Assembly: GCF_910592395.1 (NCBI RefSeq)
Contig: NC_088316.1
Location: 5,580,001-5,644,000, forward strand
Length of the DNA: 64,000 nucleotides
Reading direction: 5' to 3'
Origin: Lineus longissimus
Lineage: Eukaryota > Nemertea > Pilidiophora > Heteronemertea > Lineidae
Shown: positions 23,050-34,530 of the stretch, in pieces
Numbering within the stretch: the first letter of the stretch is position 1
How the letters are laid out: each line of letters opens with the position of its first letter
Notes under the pieces: model-generated
Told to the model about the DNA's origin: nothing
Seen by the model: the letters and a program-made list of their open reading frames with translations, nothing else
Database searches by the model: none
Position numbers and translations under genes: made by a program

Positions 23050-24465
23050 ATTAACTACAATTCCGGCCTAGCGAATGAAACGCCACCCTCGTCGGCCTAC
23101 AGTGGGACGGGCCAGGCCAGTCTATAGTTGTGGAGTGCGAGTGGAAACAAAATTCGATAGACACTGCGAGATCAATATCATAAACCGTGTGGCTTTCACG
23201 CGTTTGGAGATGGTGGCTGGTTGCAATCATCTTTCATGGCAAGTCCGGACCTCTATTTCTTTGAACATACTCTCATAAAATTAATTAGTAAAAAGAAACT
23301 TTTTTATGGCAACCTTTTAGTTATGGATCCCAATCTCCATATCGGGAAGCATATGGATTCTGGTTGGGGAGTCTTTCTGTCGGTTGGTCTGTCCGTCAGT
23401 CTGTCCAGAAAATAGTTTGTACACCTTCAAAACATAACTCCTGTATGAGTTAGTCGTGAGTTCAAGTCCTATCCCCATGTTTGTGAACCTGGGCAATCTA
23501 ATGAGCTCATCAATTTCACTTTCAGATGAGATGTTCAAGGTGACATTGATACATCACATTAGATAATCTCAAATAACTTCACTTGTGAGAAAGATAGAAA
23601 CATGGAATCAAGTATTATGCATACGTTTGTTCAGTTGGGGTGTTAAATGGACTAATTCATTTCAAGGTCAGAGATCAAGGTCATTGGGAAACTTGCATAT
23701 CATATTTGATAATCGCAAACATCTTCAACTTGTAGAGAAGACTCATGATGAAATCGAACAATATATACATCTGTGCGATTGAGGCATTCAACAGGCCAGT
23801 TCCTTTTAAGGTAAGAGGTCAAGGTCATCGTGAACTGATCACGTTTGATAATTGCAAATATATGCACTTTTACAACCCCGCTTCTGTCCAGTTTTTCTTT
23901 ATTTCAGCTTTAAAATTGTAGCAACCAGTTGAACCAGGTTCCATCAGTTCTGCATGACTAACTTTTCTGCTACATGGGGGTGCATGCTCCCATTAGTGAG
24001 ATTTTGCTTTCACCTGACAGCCAGTCCAATTTCAGTTGATAATGTAGCTAGTCATCCTTTCAGAACTAGTGATGTGACTGCTCGTACGTACCTCGCTCCA
24101 CCAAGTGCTGCAGTTGATGTAGCTAGGTTAAACAGTGCTGCTCATAACGCACAACTTTGCCTTGGTGTGGACAGGGCTCATCCTAGATGAACAAGTCAGT
24201 CGCAGCCATTCTGACATGATAACATTATCAATTTTTCAACCCATGCCTGTTGCCCTATTATTGTAGTTCATTTTAATGAGTGAATAATTAATGATCAGTC
24301 AAAATGATTAATCACCCGGATTGGTTATCTTTGGAGGTAAACTTGTGTGTACATATGAAGTAAAAGTATCCACGGGTCTGAAATGTGCACTGAAAGGGTA
24401 GGTATAGTGTTTTACACAGCCATGAAATAAAATTAAATGAAATAAGAAAGCAAAAAAACAACCGT
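23050..24465. repeat. Dispersed-repeat-rich intergenic DNA
   Basis: Contains the GGGACGGGCCAGGCCAGTCTATA word shared with 17246. It also has an internally repetitive block (23330-23850) with TCTGTCGGTTGGTCTGTCCGTC and repeated 'TTTGATAATCGCAAA / TTTGATAATTGCAAA' and 'GGTCAAGGTCAT' motifs. No gene recognised. Confidence 0.45.
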
Positions 24466-25620
24466 AGACTTGATGAAATGCCAGGGCCGTTGTATTGTGC
24501 TCATCACCCTCCCAGGCAGTTTATTTCATAAAATAAAACAAAATCAATGATCAAGCCCTATGTTTTCGATTTTAGCCCCCTGGTGGCCAAACCAAGAATC
24601 GAATGGAACGAAATTTAGTCTGCAGGTTTCAGCCAAGTACCATGGCCAACATGGCGTCCTCAATCGAGAGGTTCCACTTTACATGTAGTGTTCATAGACA
24701 GTGCCAACATTTCAGTAGTCCCGGAACACTAACCGGTACACTCACTGTGCACTTTGTTGAAATATTAATATGAATGCATCAGATGCGACATTTTAACTGC
24801 TCTGATAATATTGAGTATTTGATTTGCATTGCCAGGCCTTGTAAGTTTCAGAGTGTTCACTCTCCTGACTTGTTGGAATGTTGTAGCTCAATGTTGTAAT
24901 TTGGGGTATGATAGTGCACACTAATGCTAAATTCGGACTTATTTCTTATCTTTGATAGGTATAATATTTCAATCATCCATCATCTCACATAGGCCCTTTG
25001 CCAGATACGCCGGTACCACTCTAGAGTCGGACCAACAAACCATCTTTGCAATAGATCTTCACGGTAAATGACGCCAGACAATGCCTGACAATGCCTCTCG
25101 AGCCATTGTCTGGCGTCTTTTACCGTGAAGATCTATTATTGATCTAAATTAGAATTAGATAGGATCAAAATTACGCGTCGGATGTTATCTGACGGAGGGG
25201 GTCATGTGTACTAAGTTTCAACCACATAGTTTAAGCGGTTAAGAAATGTACGTGCCTTAGTTGCCGTTACACTCAAACAGCCAATTTACACAATTTGACC
25301 TCTGCGACCCTGCGATACGTAGCTGAAAGGTACAAAACTTTCCACCAATATGTCTGAAGATCAACAACACACTTTGATTTCAGTGACCTTGAAAAATGGG
25401 TCAAATCAATATTGCGAATGCTGCGTGATGTCCCTTTACCAGGAGTACCTACCATAAAAATTTGAGCGAGCTGTGACGCTTGTTTAGGAAGTTATCATAG
25501 TTTTTGTGCTTTTAGCCAAAATGCCCCCTAGCGATCAAACAAGGACATGACATCGATGGAATATCTTCCGCCATGGGGTACATATACAAGGTTTGAGGTC
25601 AGGAGGCTAAGCACTAATGA
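24466..25620 (-). repeat. Interspersed repeat, minus-oriented copy of the family at 54348-55460
   Basis: Begins with GAAATGCCAGGGCCGTTGTATTGTGCTCATCACC, the inverse of the 3' end of the 54348-55460 copy. It carries the inverse CTCF-core-like word GCCCCCTGGTGG at 24575-24586 and later sub-units with 'GGGGGTCATGTGTACTAAGTTTCA' and 'CAATTTACACAATTTGACCTCTG'. It is interrupted by non-matching sequence and a hairpin element at 25050-25137. Confidence 0.6.
25050..25137. mobile_element. Hairpin/foldback element with 34-bp arms
   Basis: Arms AATAGATCTTCACGGTAAAT... (25050-25083) and the inverse (25104-25137) match at 33 of 34 positions around a 20-nt loop. It is nested in the dispersed repeat above. 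Confidence 0.7.
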
Positions 25621-26655
25621 TAAAATGTTCAATGACCGATGATGATGATGACATGCGGTATGTGTGAAAGGCTATACAGCATAATATTTTTGTCCATTTT
25701 AGGCAAGACCCAAAACTATGTTTGTTTGCTGTAACCCAATCTAGTTCGTTAGGTGAGCCAATTCCTTTTTTCTCCAGCATGGTTGAAAAATTGAGGATGT
25801 GCTTTTCATGGAATTCTAGTTCAAACCCACATGGATCAGACCGAGCGGGGGTTTATAGTATAACCTTGGAAAGACAGACAATGTAAAAACATCCCAAATC
25901 TGAATGAATACAGGATGAAACCTACCCATGTTGCCTCAACAGTCTGTCCAAGGATCATGTATTTGTTGTTAACCTCCTTCAAACAGGAACAATCAATGTC
26001 CGCCAGGAGTTGGATTCCAAGCTGTCCACGAAGTCTACTGCTGAACCCAACCATATCATCATCAGTGTTTTTTCGTCATCACAATTAGCAGCAGAAGCAT
26101 CAGTAGATTCTCTTTTTCGAACCTTTATTTGAGATGCGTTGCAATCTCTTTTGACAGTGAATGTTCTTTCTTTTTGCTGCTTTTTTTTCCTGTAAAGAAA
26201 ACAAAACCTACCAAAAACTGTAACAATCTGAGCGGCCCGGCCGCGATCAGAAAAAAATTAGATAGTAAACACCACAAAAGAATAATAATATGACTTATTG
26301 AGGCCCAAATAGACAAGTATTGTTTATAGTTTACAATATGTATGATGTATCGAACATGCACAGAGATACATACAATCACGTCCTGATTGTCGCTCATCTC
26401 CCAATTAACACTTAAATTTCCGATTGACTATAGTGACAATCATCACATTATAATTTTTTCATCCGGATAAACTTGTCACAATGACACGATTCCACAATCG
26501 AAGATAAAGTTCACATTTGCACACGATCCAGTGACCTTTCTTTCAACTGCGTACTCTATACCAAGTCATCAAACATATCAGTCGACCAGGATATTACACC
26601 TTGTGAAAGAACTTTTGAAGATACTCCTATATTTTTGTGGACAATTGAACTCAAA
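25621..26655. other. Gene-free stretch upstream of the His-rich gene
   Basis: No recognisable coding exon. Immediately upstream of 26656 is the likely promoter/5' UTR of the His-rich secreted protein gene, with no clear TATA box assigned. Confidence 0.35.
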
Positions 26656-28141
26656 ATGAAGGTGAGGGTTCTTCTTTATTTTCGACTTGATTAGATTACT
26701 GTAGACCTGTTGCTTCCCCGTCCATCGAGATGCCAAGCTAGATGAAGCCATGACTATATATAATTTGTTTGGAGGGCCGAACAGAATTCATTCCATGAGC
26801 CACGGCATTTCTATCAGGACTGACTTTATATCTATTGGGAACATGTTCCTGAGTCGTTAAGATACACGTAAACGTACACGTATAGGTATCAACATGTACC
26901 CACGCAAGCCAGCGTAAACACCTATGTCATTGTCTGACCTCGAACAATGGAATAGGCGTTTACGTGGACGTTTTAGGGATTTGCGAAAACTCCCTATTAT
27001 AAGGAAGTTTTCGCAGGTCAGCCTCCGGGCTGTCGAACCATGCTTGGGGTATCAGACGCTTTGAGGAAGCTCCCTCATTTTGCCTATATTCATGACAACC
27101 GGCGATAGACGGAACAAAGCCGAGTCTATACAGTAATCAAGAGGCTCTCTGATCATTAATGGGCCCGGCTGCTGAATGGACCACAGGCCATTGATACTGA
27201 CGTATAGAAATGTACATGTACATGTACATAGAAAATGAAATGGACACCGGCCAAATACTCTCATGCAGAGAAAACGCTGTTTCTCTCGGCCACCTTGCCC
27301 AAAGACTGCATGACCCATTTTGGGGAACGCTGGTCTGTCGGTGGGTCAGAATGTTGGGTCAGGAAAAGTATATGCATTTATACACAATGGATGCCGCGTG
27401 CACCGCGTGCAGTGCATGCAGTTATCATGGATACAACTTTGTTTGGTATTATATATGTAGTACGTTTTGTATTTTGTGATCTTGCTACGCAACGGCAATG
27501 TTAAGATCCTGCTTCCTCATGGTTTTATATCTTTTTTAATGTGCAGTATAAAGAATTGATGAGATACTAAAACCTTGGTGGGTCATGATGTTCTTATTTT
27601 GCAGGCAGTGTTACTAGCATTCCTTGTGGTGTGCCTCTGCCTGACCCAGGCATTACCGAACGGACGGACCGACGGCTCAGAAGGCCACGACGACCACGGC
27701 CACGACGACCATCGCGGCCACACCCACGACGACCACGTTCACAGTTACCTGAACCAAGATGCACAAGGACACGCGAGTCACAACCACGAGAGCCATGACC
27801 ATTTGCCAGGACATCATCATGGCGGACACGAAAGTCTTCACAAACGTCTCATGAGGGAGTGCGCTCTCTGTGTTCGAAATTGCCGCGCTGACACAGGTGA
27901 TACTTTCGAGGAGTGCGTCGCCGAAGACAACGTTCGCTGTGCCGCTGCCTGTTACCCAGAACACCGGGTTGGAGAGTGCTTGATCTGCATACGGCAATGC
28001 GCCACGGACCTTGAGACCAGCTCAGACCCGGCCCATCAACCCCACAAGAGCACCCGGGCAAAGCGCATTACATACTGTGTCAAGAACCAGCTGTCGCCGT
28101 GCCATCGGCCTTGCCATCATTTTCAAGGCGAGGACAACTGA
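26656..28141 (+). CDS. Secreted His/Asp-rich, Cys-rich protein, two coding exons, about 180 residues
   Basis: Exon 1 encodes only Met-Lys (26656-26661), followed by a GTGAGG donor. Exon 2 (27605-28141) follows TTTTGCAG in phase 0. The joined start, MKAVLLAFLVVCLCLTQA, is a classic signal peptide that neither exon makes alone, which supports the splice. Mature residues ~22-85 are a low-complexity His/Asp/Gly run (HDDHGHDDH, HTHDDHVH, HNHESHDH, GHHHGGHESLH) suited to binding zinc or copper. Residues ~88-180 hold spaced Cys pairs (CALCVRNC, ECLICIRQC, RPCHH). Dibasic sites (HKR, RAKR) suggest proprotein processing. No family recognised; the metal-binding role is inferred from composition. Polyadenylation signals lie at 28332 and 28871. 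Confidence 0.75.
26925..27020. mobile_element. Right half of the MITE family seen at 5868-6010
   Basis: Matches 'GACCTCGAACAATGG', 'TTTACGTGGACGTTTT' and the terminal TTTGCGAAAACTCCCTATTAT of that family. It is immediately followed by an inverted end-like word AGGAAGTTTTCGCAG, so two ends meet head to head. Lies in intron 1 of the His-rich gene. Confidence 0.5.
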
Positions 28142-28331
28142 TTTCAGATGTAGGACAACAGTTTAAGAAACCATCGTGCACTTTCCTTTATTTCTACTGC
28201 AGATGGCCTGGGCGTGACGTATTTTTTGATACGTTGGTTATTCTTACGGGGAAAAAATGTTCCAGTGCAGGACATCAGTGACTTCTTCAAACGTAATATA
28301 TACACGAACCACGAAAAATTATAATTGTTAC

Positions 28332-28337
28332 AATAAA
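28332..28337 (+). terminator. AATAAA polyadenylation signal of the His-rich gene
   Basis: First canonical hexamer after the TGA at 28139-28141, about 190 nt downstream. A second lies at 28871-28876. Confidence 0.5.
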
Positions 28338-29490
28338 TTGAATGTATAGCCTGCAACCCTAAAACAGAACATACCAGCAGGTTTATACCAGTCCTACACT
28401 CCGACGCAGTGATTTAAAAAAGATGTGTCTTAATGTCATCTCGTGAGAAGACTTGCGTTTGCACGCCGCCACTGCTTTAGGATTGATGATTTTACGATTT
28501 GGGCTGGGACGTGCGGTGTGTTAAAGGGAGAATACAGACAAGCGCAGGGGATTTCATTCGCGATCATTGGGTTACTGATATCCACAGTAAGGGCATAAGG
28601 TCATGTTTGATTCAGTACTTAATACATGCCTCGTACAGCATGAATAGTTTTGACGTGCTGTGAGATGAAAGAGACCCCTATTGGCGACTTCGTGCATCTT
28701 GATCTTACCTACCTAGCTGCTGCCTATAAAGTAGATAATTCGAACAGCATGATATCCACTCGGATGACCCTTTTTATTTGATGAATGATTGTTAGTTTAT
28801 TAGTTCATTGGTTGACCTGTGTGCTCTCTGAAACATGTCTTTTGTTATGCCATACATGTCATGTGTCATCAATAAAGATTGAATTAATTTTGATAATTTA
28901 ATGACATATTGTGCACTCGGTGCGTTCTATCCACCCGTGTTCGAATTTTCTTCGGCCGTGTGCAAATATTTAACCTCTATTTGGGGGAAAACCTGGTTAA
29001 CTGCCAATGATCGATTATCTTGATCGACAAGTCCTCGGTGTTCGATCAGAGACAAAATTCTTTTACATAATACATCGAGACATCGCTCATGTATAAATCT
29101 GGTTGTGGTATTCGCAGTCAATCTGGGAAATTGCAACGGAAGACGGGTGGTTACATAATATGATGTTACCCCAGCCGCCTGCCTGAACAGCTGCAAAAAG
29201 TAATACCCACGCCAGATTGGTTAATGCGCTAAATCGCATACGAATGATATATAATTTTGTTTTGATCAGACACCGTGAAGCCCATCCCTCTGAAAGTAAA
29301 TGTGAGTTCAGTTCGTCAGCCTCAGCGGCCAACTACCGCATTTCAATAAGCATAATCTCCAGCTACACGCGAGATCCTAGGCGTTGGACATTGCACTCGG
29401 ATAGCTGACACCCTGTATGACAAGATGCGTAAACCATTCGGCATCCCATTATGACCAGGTGAGAAAGCTGCACATTTCATCAAGTGTCCA
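28338..29490. other. Gene-free stretch
   Basis: No recognisable exon or repeat family apart from the second AATAAA at 28871. Short frames on both strands have no recognisable domain. Confidence 0.35.
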
Positions 29491-29495
29491 GGCAT

Positions 29496-30043
29496 CAGGG
29501 GCGGATCCGGGGGAGGGGGGGGGGGTGCAGGGGGTCCTGCAAGCAAAGTGCCCTTTTTGCAGAAGTTGCGTCATTCTAAAAACGGTATGTTTTGCCGTCC
29601 TGTTGCTGGAAACACACATGCAATTATGCCACTCGGCTTGCATCCTGACAAGTATTTCACACAGCGGGAAAAATCTAGTTCCAAAAATTAACCGTAACCA
29701 CTGCCTTTCTTAAATAATGATGTAAGCATGGCGCCACATATGCGTAAAATCCAAAATGCCTACTCGAAAGCGAAAGCTTGGAAGAATTTCGAACGTTTTG
29801 TCAAAAAAATTTCATCACATGTGGTCAAATAAAATGTTGGTAACACAAGAGTTTTCAGTAAAAAAACCTTCTTTTTTGCAACTAGGATATACATGGTATC
29901 TCATTTCCAGATGCCAGGAAAACGCATCTATGCACTTTAATTTTCTAATTTTCTTGGGGGAGGGCCCCGATCAGATGCTCGCAAAGTAGTGCCTTTTTTA
30001 TAAAAGGTGCACCACCACCTTCCTAATTCTGAACCCACCCCTG
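29496..30043. mobile_element. 548-bp nonautonomous DNA transposon (hAT-like ends)
   Basis: Left end CAGGGGCGGATCCGGG (29496) and right end TCTGAACCCACCCCTG (to 30043) form an imperfect inverted repeat beginning CAGGGGYGGRTYC, a style seen in hAT-type elements. The 5-bp GGCAT is present directly outside each end (29491-29495 and 30044-30048), a clean target duplication. There is a G-rich run at 29511-29524. No transposase. The superfamily is inference: hAT elements usually make 8-bp, sometimes 5-6-bp, duplications. Confidence 0.7.
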
Positions 30044-30189
30044 GGCATCCCTTCAACCATCAACCCTTCAATCACATCAGAGAAAGCAATGTCCCAACAA
30101 AACCGGCAGACGATCAATGCTTTTGTTTGTGGCTATTTCAAGGTTGTGATTTTGTCCATGATGCATCCAGTGCCAGTGGTCAAGGGACC

Positions 30190-31810
30190 GGGGTACATGG
30201 CTATGATTCCTGTCCTCGAGAGGAAGCTTTGTTGCGTCCTGGGTTGTCAGGTGGTGATTCTGTCTTCGAGAGGAAAGATGGCAAAAATCCAGATAAATAG
30301 CGAAAAGGTTTCAGCACCGGAGCTTTCTTGTGGTGTACCACAAGGTATGCTTTTGGCCCTTTTCTATTTCTTATATAGCCTACATCATTCTACTAGGACA
30401 TTTGAGAGACCAAGGTGCTAATCCGCGTCATCGGTGTGCTATATGTCGCCCTTCAAATAAGTTCAGCCGCACGTTACAAATTTTAAAACTCGAGGACAGT
30501 CTTGCCTCTGTTCAGGACTGGCTGATTGTAATCAAACTGAAAGGAAATCCAACCAAGACCAGACGGAGATCAAGCTGTTTGGGTCTCAGAGAACCCTTAA
30601 CTCACTCAATATCCAACCTTGGCGGTCGCTGGTGTCAAGGTCAGTCTGTCACCTGACCCAGTGAGAAATTTAGGAGTCGTGTTTGATCAAACACTGTCAA
30701 TGGTCCCACATGCTAACAAGGTAGTCCAGTGTGCAAAATTTCAAATCCGAAACATGCGAAAACTTCGTACGCAAGAAGCGACAACACTTCTAGTGCAATC
30801 AACTAGCTGTCATGTCCAGAAAGGAACGGACTTGCCCCTGCTTTCATATATATCTGAGCTTCTCAAGTCCCATCGTTCGACCCCGGGCGATCCCTGGGTG
30901 TGAAGACAACTGTCTCCTGACGATCCCGAGGTAACGCCTGGAGACGTACGGAGGCAGGATCGAGCTTCCTTGTACAGGCGACCAGACTTTGGAACGAACT
31001 CGGTCATGATATTCAAAAGGCTATGACTGTTGCAATTTTCATGATCAGGCGTGGGCTTTTCGACGATATTTTGAAGCACCGCATTAGAACAAATTCATTT
31101 TGGATTTTGCGGTATACAAATGAAATTTCAATTCAAATTTTAAAAAGCCTGAAAAAAGTCCTGCGTCTTGGGTGGTCGGACGTGATTCTTTCCACGAGAG
31201 GAAAGCCTGACTGCGTTCGGGGTGGTGTTTGATGTTGTTCTCAAGAGGGGCGTCTAATTATGTCCCGGGTGCTCAGGTTTTGAAATGGCCCTCTAGTGAG
31301 ACGCCTGAATGCGCCGACAGCGGTGATTCTGACCTCGAGAGCAAACGGATTGCGTCCTGGATGGTCAGTTTGGTGGTCGATGTCAGGATGCGATTTTATC
31401 CCAGAGAGGATGTCTGGCTGCATACTGCATACTTGATACTTGGCGATTACCCAACTAAAAAATATTACCCTTTGCTAAGGTACTGTAAGGTATTTGTAGT
31501 GTATTGTAGGGTAAATGAGGGGATAATTTGGCCCAAGGAATCTTGGTTGCACCTGAGCCTTGGTAATTTTGGGATTCTGTCTTTAGGGGCTTGGTCAGGG
31601 AAGCAAGATGATGTCTAAAGATTGTGAATCGGCCCTATTATTGAAGCTTGATTGCGTCCTGAATGGTAAGGTTGATTCTGTTTCAGAAAGGAAAGTTTTG
31701 TTAGGTTGTACGATAACTCCTCCTCAAGAGGGAAGCCTAGTGGTGCTTCCATGCAGTGGTCAGGTTGTGATCAATCTGTCCTCGAGAAGCCGTCAGCAAG
31801 TACATTTTTA
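30190..31810 (+). repeat. Degenerate minisatellite of ~50-bp units, interrupted by a LINE
   Basis: Repeating words GTGATTCTGTCCTCGAGAGG, AAAGCCTGATTGCGTCCTGG and TGGTCAGG occur at about 30206-30290 and again from 31160 to 31800, separated by the LINE fragment. Units are strongly diverged. Confidence 0.6.
30296..31110 (+). mobile_element. Decayed non-LTR retrotransposon, RT 3' half
   Basis: Read across several frame breaks, the plus strand shows RT motif pieces: 'CGVPQGM.L..F.FLYSL' (the usual GVPQGSVLGP box), 'LEDSLASVQDWL...KLKGNPTKT', 'VRNLGVVFDQTLSMVPHANKV', and an 'SYISELLKSHRS' tail. The order and wording are those of CR1/L2-type LINEs. There are multiple frameshifts and stops, and the AD-D catalytic region is missing. 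Non-functional. Confidence 0.7.
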
Positions 31811-32045
31811 GCGCGATTTTGTCGGAACTTGGCCGATATATATCAGAATTCGAATATTCGTACATGTATGATACCACTGTTATAATGCAGGCCTATTGGA
31901 AGTGTATCCGATTTCAATAAATTCCCGAACTGATTTGGGGAAGCCTACTCATACTGAAAATGACGTCACCGAAAGGGAATTTCGATTCCAAACAACATGG
32001 CGGCTACGTGAAGTCGATTATTTCATAAGGAACAAAAACTGCAAA
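31111..32045. other. Minisatellite tail and putative SMIM20 promoter/5' UTR
   Basis: To about 31810 this is the degenerate minisatellite. From there to 32045 lies the likely promoter and leader of SMIM20, including AACATGGCGGCTACG at about 31993, which is in the SMIM20 frame-independent leader. An open frame reaching back to 31896 is in phase with SMIM20 but lacks family similarity, so the start at 32046 is preferred. Confidence 0.4.
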
Positions 32046-34530
32046 ATGAAGGACTTTGGGTATACTCCTGTCTTGCGTGGCTGGCGATATGCTGCATTTA
32101 TTGGGGGACTTGTCGGCCTAATCGGTGCTGCGGTGTATCCCACTATAATTGATCCGATGATGCACCCGGAAAAGTGGCGTAAGTTCGACGTTCTATTGTC
32201 GGATGAGTTTGCACGCTCTTTGCATGTTAGAAAATATTTGTCCGAGAATAGATGACTTGACCTTCAATGCTGCAGTGCATGTCATACATGTCATAATATA
32301 CAACATTTCTTTAGCTAAGCCAAAGGACGTCTTCAAAGACTCGTCACCAGTGTCACATCCCTGGTCATGTCATGTCATTGACGTGTCACGGCGTGTGTGT
32401 ACAGTTGCCGAGTTAGTGTTTCAGATCATGTGTCTTGAATAGACCGTACGCGAAAATGAATTTCAGCCATTTTGAAAAGGCCTTTTCACAGGCAGTGTAA
32501 GTTTATGATATAAAAGTCATGTTCAAACATAGGCCCCTGAATGCTAATTAGCGGGATTATCGGGCTAATAAACAATGGGATCAGCTGGGAAATAATATAT
32601 AGGGAGTTAAAAAACTAAAGGTAGGCAAGCGAGGACCAGATTTGAAGCGAGAGACACCTCCACTTCGGACCTCTCGTACGACCAGAAAACGCCAAGAAAC
32701 GGAATATTTTTTGCTCACCACGCCATCTATAACACTCCAATTTTTAATCCTATGCCTTCTGTCAGCCATCAATCGCATATTAACAACATTGTCGGCATCG
32801 TTTAATGGTGGTAAGAGCGAATAAATTCAGAAAACTCCCCGCCCACCATCCCCCTCCTTGGTAACCTAATCAAAATGACGCCAGCATCGCGCCGCAGTGA
32901 AGGGAATCCTGCGCTCTGATTGGCTTTTCGCTTGTAAACGGCAACCTGGCAGAATTATGTGTTTATTTCTAGCCAATCAGCGTGCGGGATTCCATTCACA
33001 GCGAGTTCATATTCATTAGGTTACCAAGGAAGGGGGATGGCGGGCGGAGAGTTTTCTGAATTTATTCGCTCTTACCACCATTAAACGATGCCGACAATGT
33101 TGTTAATATGCGATTGATGGCTGACAGAAGGCATGGAATTAAAAATTGGAGTGTTATAGATGGTGTGGTGAGCAAAAAATATTCCGTTTCTCGGCGTTTT
33201 CTGGTCGTACGAGAGGTCTGAAGTGGAGGTGTCTCTCGCTTCAAATCTGGTCCTCGCTTGCCTACCTTTAGTTTTTTAACTCCCTATATATTATTTCCTA
33301 GCTAATCCCATTGTTTAGCCCGATAATCCCGCTAATTAGCATTCAGGGGCCTATGATTCAAATCATCACCAAAAGCATTCAAAATATCTTTTCTCATATC
33401 TCAATGGCCGAAATTTATTTTCGCAGGTTTCTATTGTTTTGGGGTGAGGTTTGGTAAAGTGTATAGCCAGACTGTTGTTGCCTCTAGAGGTGACCCACTG
33501 CAGTGAATGCAGAACGGACATCATGGCTTGGCATATGTGTTTTGTTGAGTGAACTAAGAAAAAAATGGAGGTTTTTTTCTACTAACAAATAACCAACAGT
33601 GAGCAAAAAAATCCTCACAAGCCCATGAAACAACGTGTCCAGCATGTCAAAAAGATTTGACTGTCACGTTGAAGTAGTAGGAAGTCACTCACTTACTCCT
33701 AGTGTGCCACATCTAGGGTAGTCTAATTCCTTAAAAAAGATGTCTGTCATAACTTACCATTCAAGGCAAATAAATTGACTATGATGTTCTTTTCTTTGAA
33801 ACATTGTCGTAACTTACCAAGAGGCATGACAGTTCTCTTTCATTACAGAAGCCATACAGAAAGAAACAAGAGCTGGAATAGAGAGAGAAAAGATACAGCC
33901 TGGAGGTAAAGTTACCAGTCCCATTATGAAATCATTATATTATTAGTAGTTTAGACAGAATGGTACGAGTTGTGGCAATGAATGGATTTATTCACGATGG
34001 AAAGATGTCATCCCCAGAGACTGTGTATGCACTAATAGACGCTGTATGGCAATGAAGCCATACATGTAGGCCTTTTATTCTGGCACCAATCAACTGGCCG
34101 AATAGCGTCCACACAGCATGTATAGAGTTTCAGTTGATTTGCATGCATGATAGCTGCATGTCTTTTTCCTGACACACAATTAAATACGAAAGAATCCTTT
34201 TAGGTACTAATTAGGTTGGCTTGTGTGTAATCCACATTTAGTGTAAAGATGGGCCCGGTTGTTCAAAAGTACAAAAGTCACGTTATCCCTAACGATTACG
34301 TTTAGTATCCTCAAGGATGTTATCTCTTTCAATTAAACCCATTAAAATGTTCACGTTAAGACTCTGTTAAAGCTAACGTTGTTTTGAACAACTCAGCCTA
34401 GAGAAATCAACAAAGAACTGTTGTCACACCGCTATGGACTTTCCTTATAAGTATATTTTGCAATCATTTCTTTTCAAAATATATTTCAGGTATGAAAGTG
34501 TGGACAGATCCCTTTGAGAGAAAGAAGTAA
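32046..34530 (+). CDS. SMIM20: SMIM20 (MITRAC7) orthologue, three coding exons, 76 residues
   Basis: Exons 32046-32178, 33849-33905 and 34490-34530 join in frame (133+57+41 = 231 nt). Donors GTAAGT (32179) and GTAAAG (33906) and acceptors ATTACAG and ATTTCAG have consistent phases. Exon 1 holds the single membrane helix (AAFIGGLVGLIGAAVYP) preceded by RGWRY. Exon 2 gives QAIQKETRAGIEREKIQPG. Exon 3 gives GMKVWTDPFERKK. These match the known family order of helix with 'IGAA.YP', then 'RAGI..E..QP', then 'G.KVW.DPF.RK'. SMIM20 is an inner-mitochondrial-membrane factor in early COX1/complex IV assembly; its C-terminal region is also the source of phoenixin peptide in vertebrates. An in-frame upstream ATG at 31896 would add a non-conserved extension. 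Intron 1 contains an 830-bp foldback element, intron 2 a MITE. Confidence 0.9.
32528..33355. mobile_element. 828-bp foldback element in SMIM20 intron 1
   Basis: CATAGGCCCCTGAATGCTAA at 32528 is mirrored by its reverse complement ending at 33355. The inverted similarity runs inward for some 330 nt per arm, and even the central ~170 nt contains a diverged inverted pair (AAGGGAATCCTGCGCTCTGATTGGCT and AGCCAATCAGCGTGCGGGATTCC). Flanks GTTCAAA (32521-32527) and ATTCAAA (33356-33362) resemble a 7-bp target duplication. Each arm carries the same 60-codon frame (32642-32824 plus, 33062-33244 minus), a consequence of the symmetry. No transposase. Confidence 0.8.
34250..34400. mobile_element. Short MITE in SMIM20 intron 2
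   Basis: Ends GGGCCCGGTTGTTCAAAA (from 34251) and TTTTGAACAACTCAGCC (to about 34399) are an inverted repeat, a common invertebrate MITE end style. The interior has AACGTTA-type inverted words. No coding frame. Confidence 0.6.

Noticed and set aside
31896-32255. 119-codon frame as the SMIM20 product
   Set aside because: It reads through the GTAAGT donor at 32179 into intron; family similarity covers only residues from 32046 to 32178, and continues in exons at 33849 and 34490.
32642-33244. Two near-identical 60-codon frames facing each other in SMIM20 intron 1
   Set aside because: They are the same sequence in the two arms of a foldback element; identity follows from the inverted repeat, not from protein selection.
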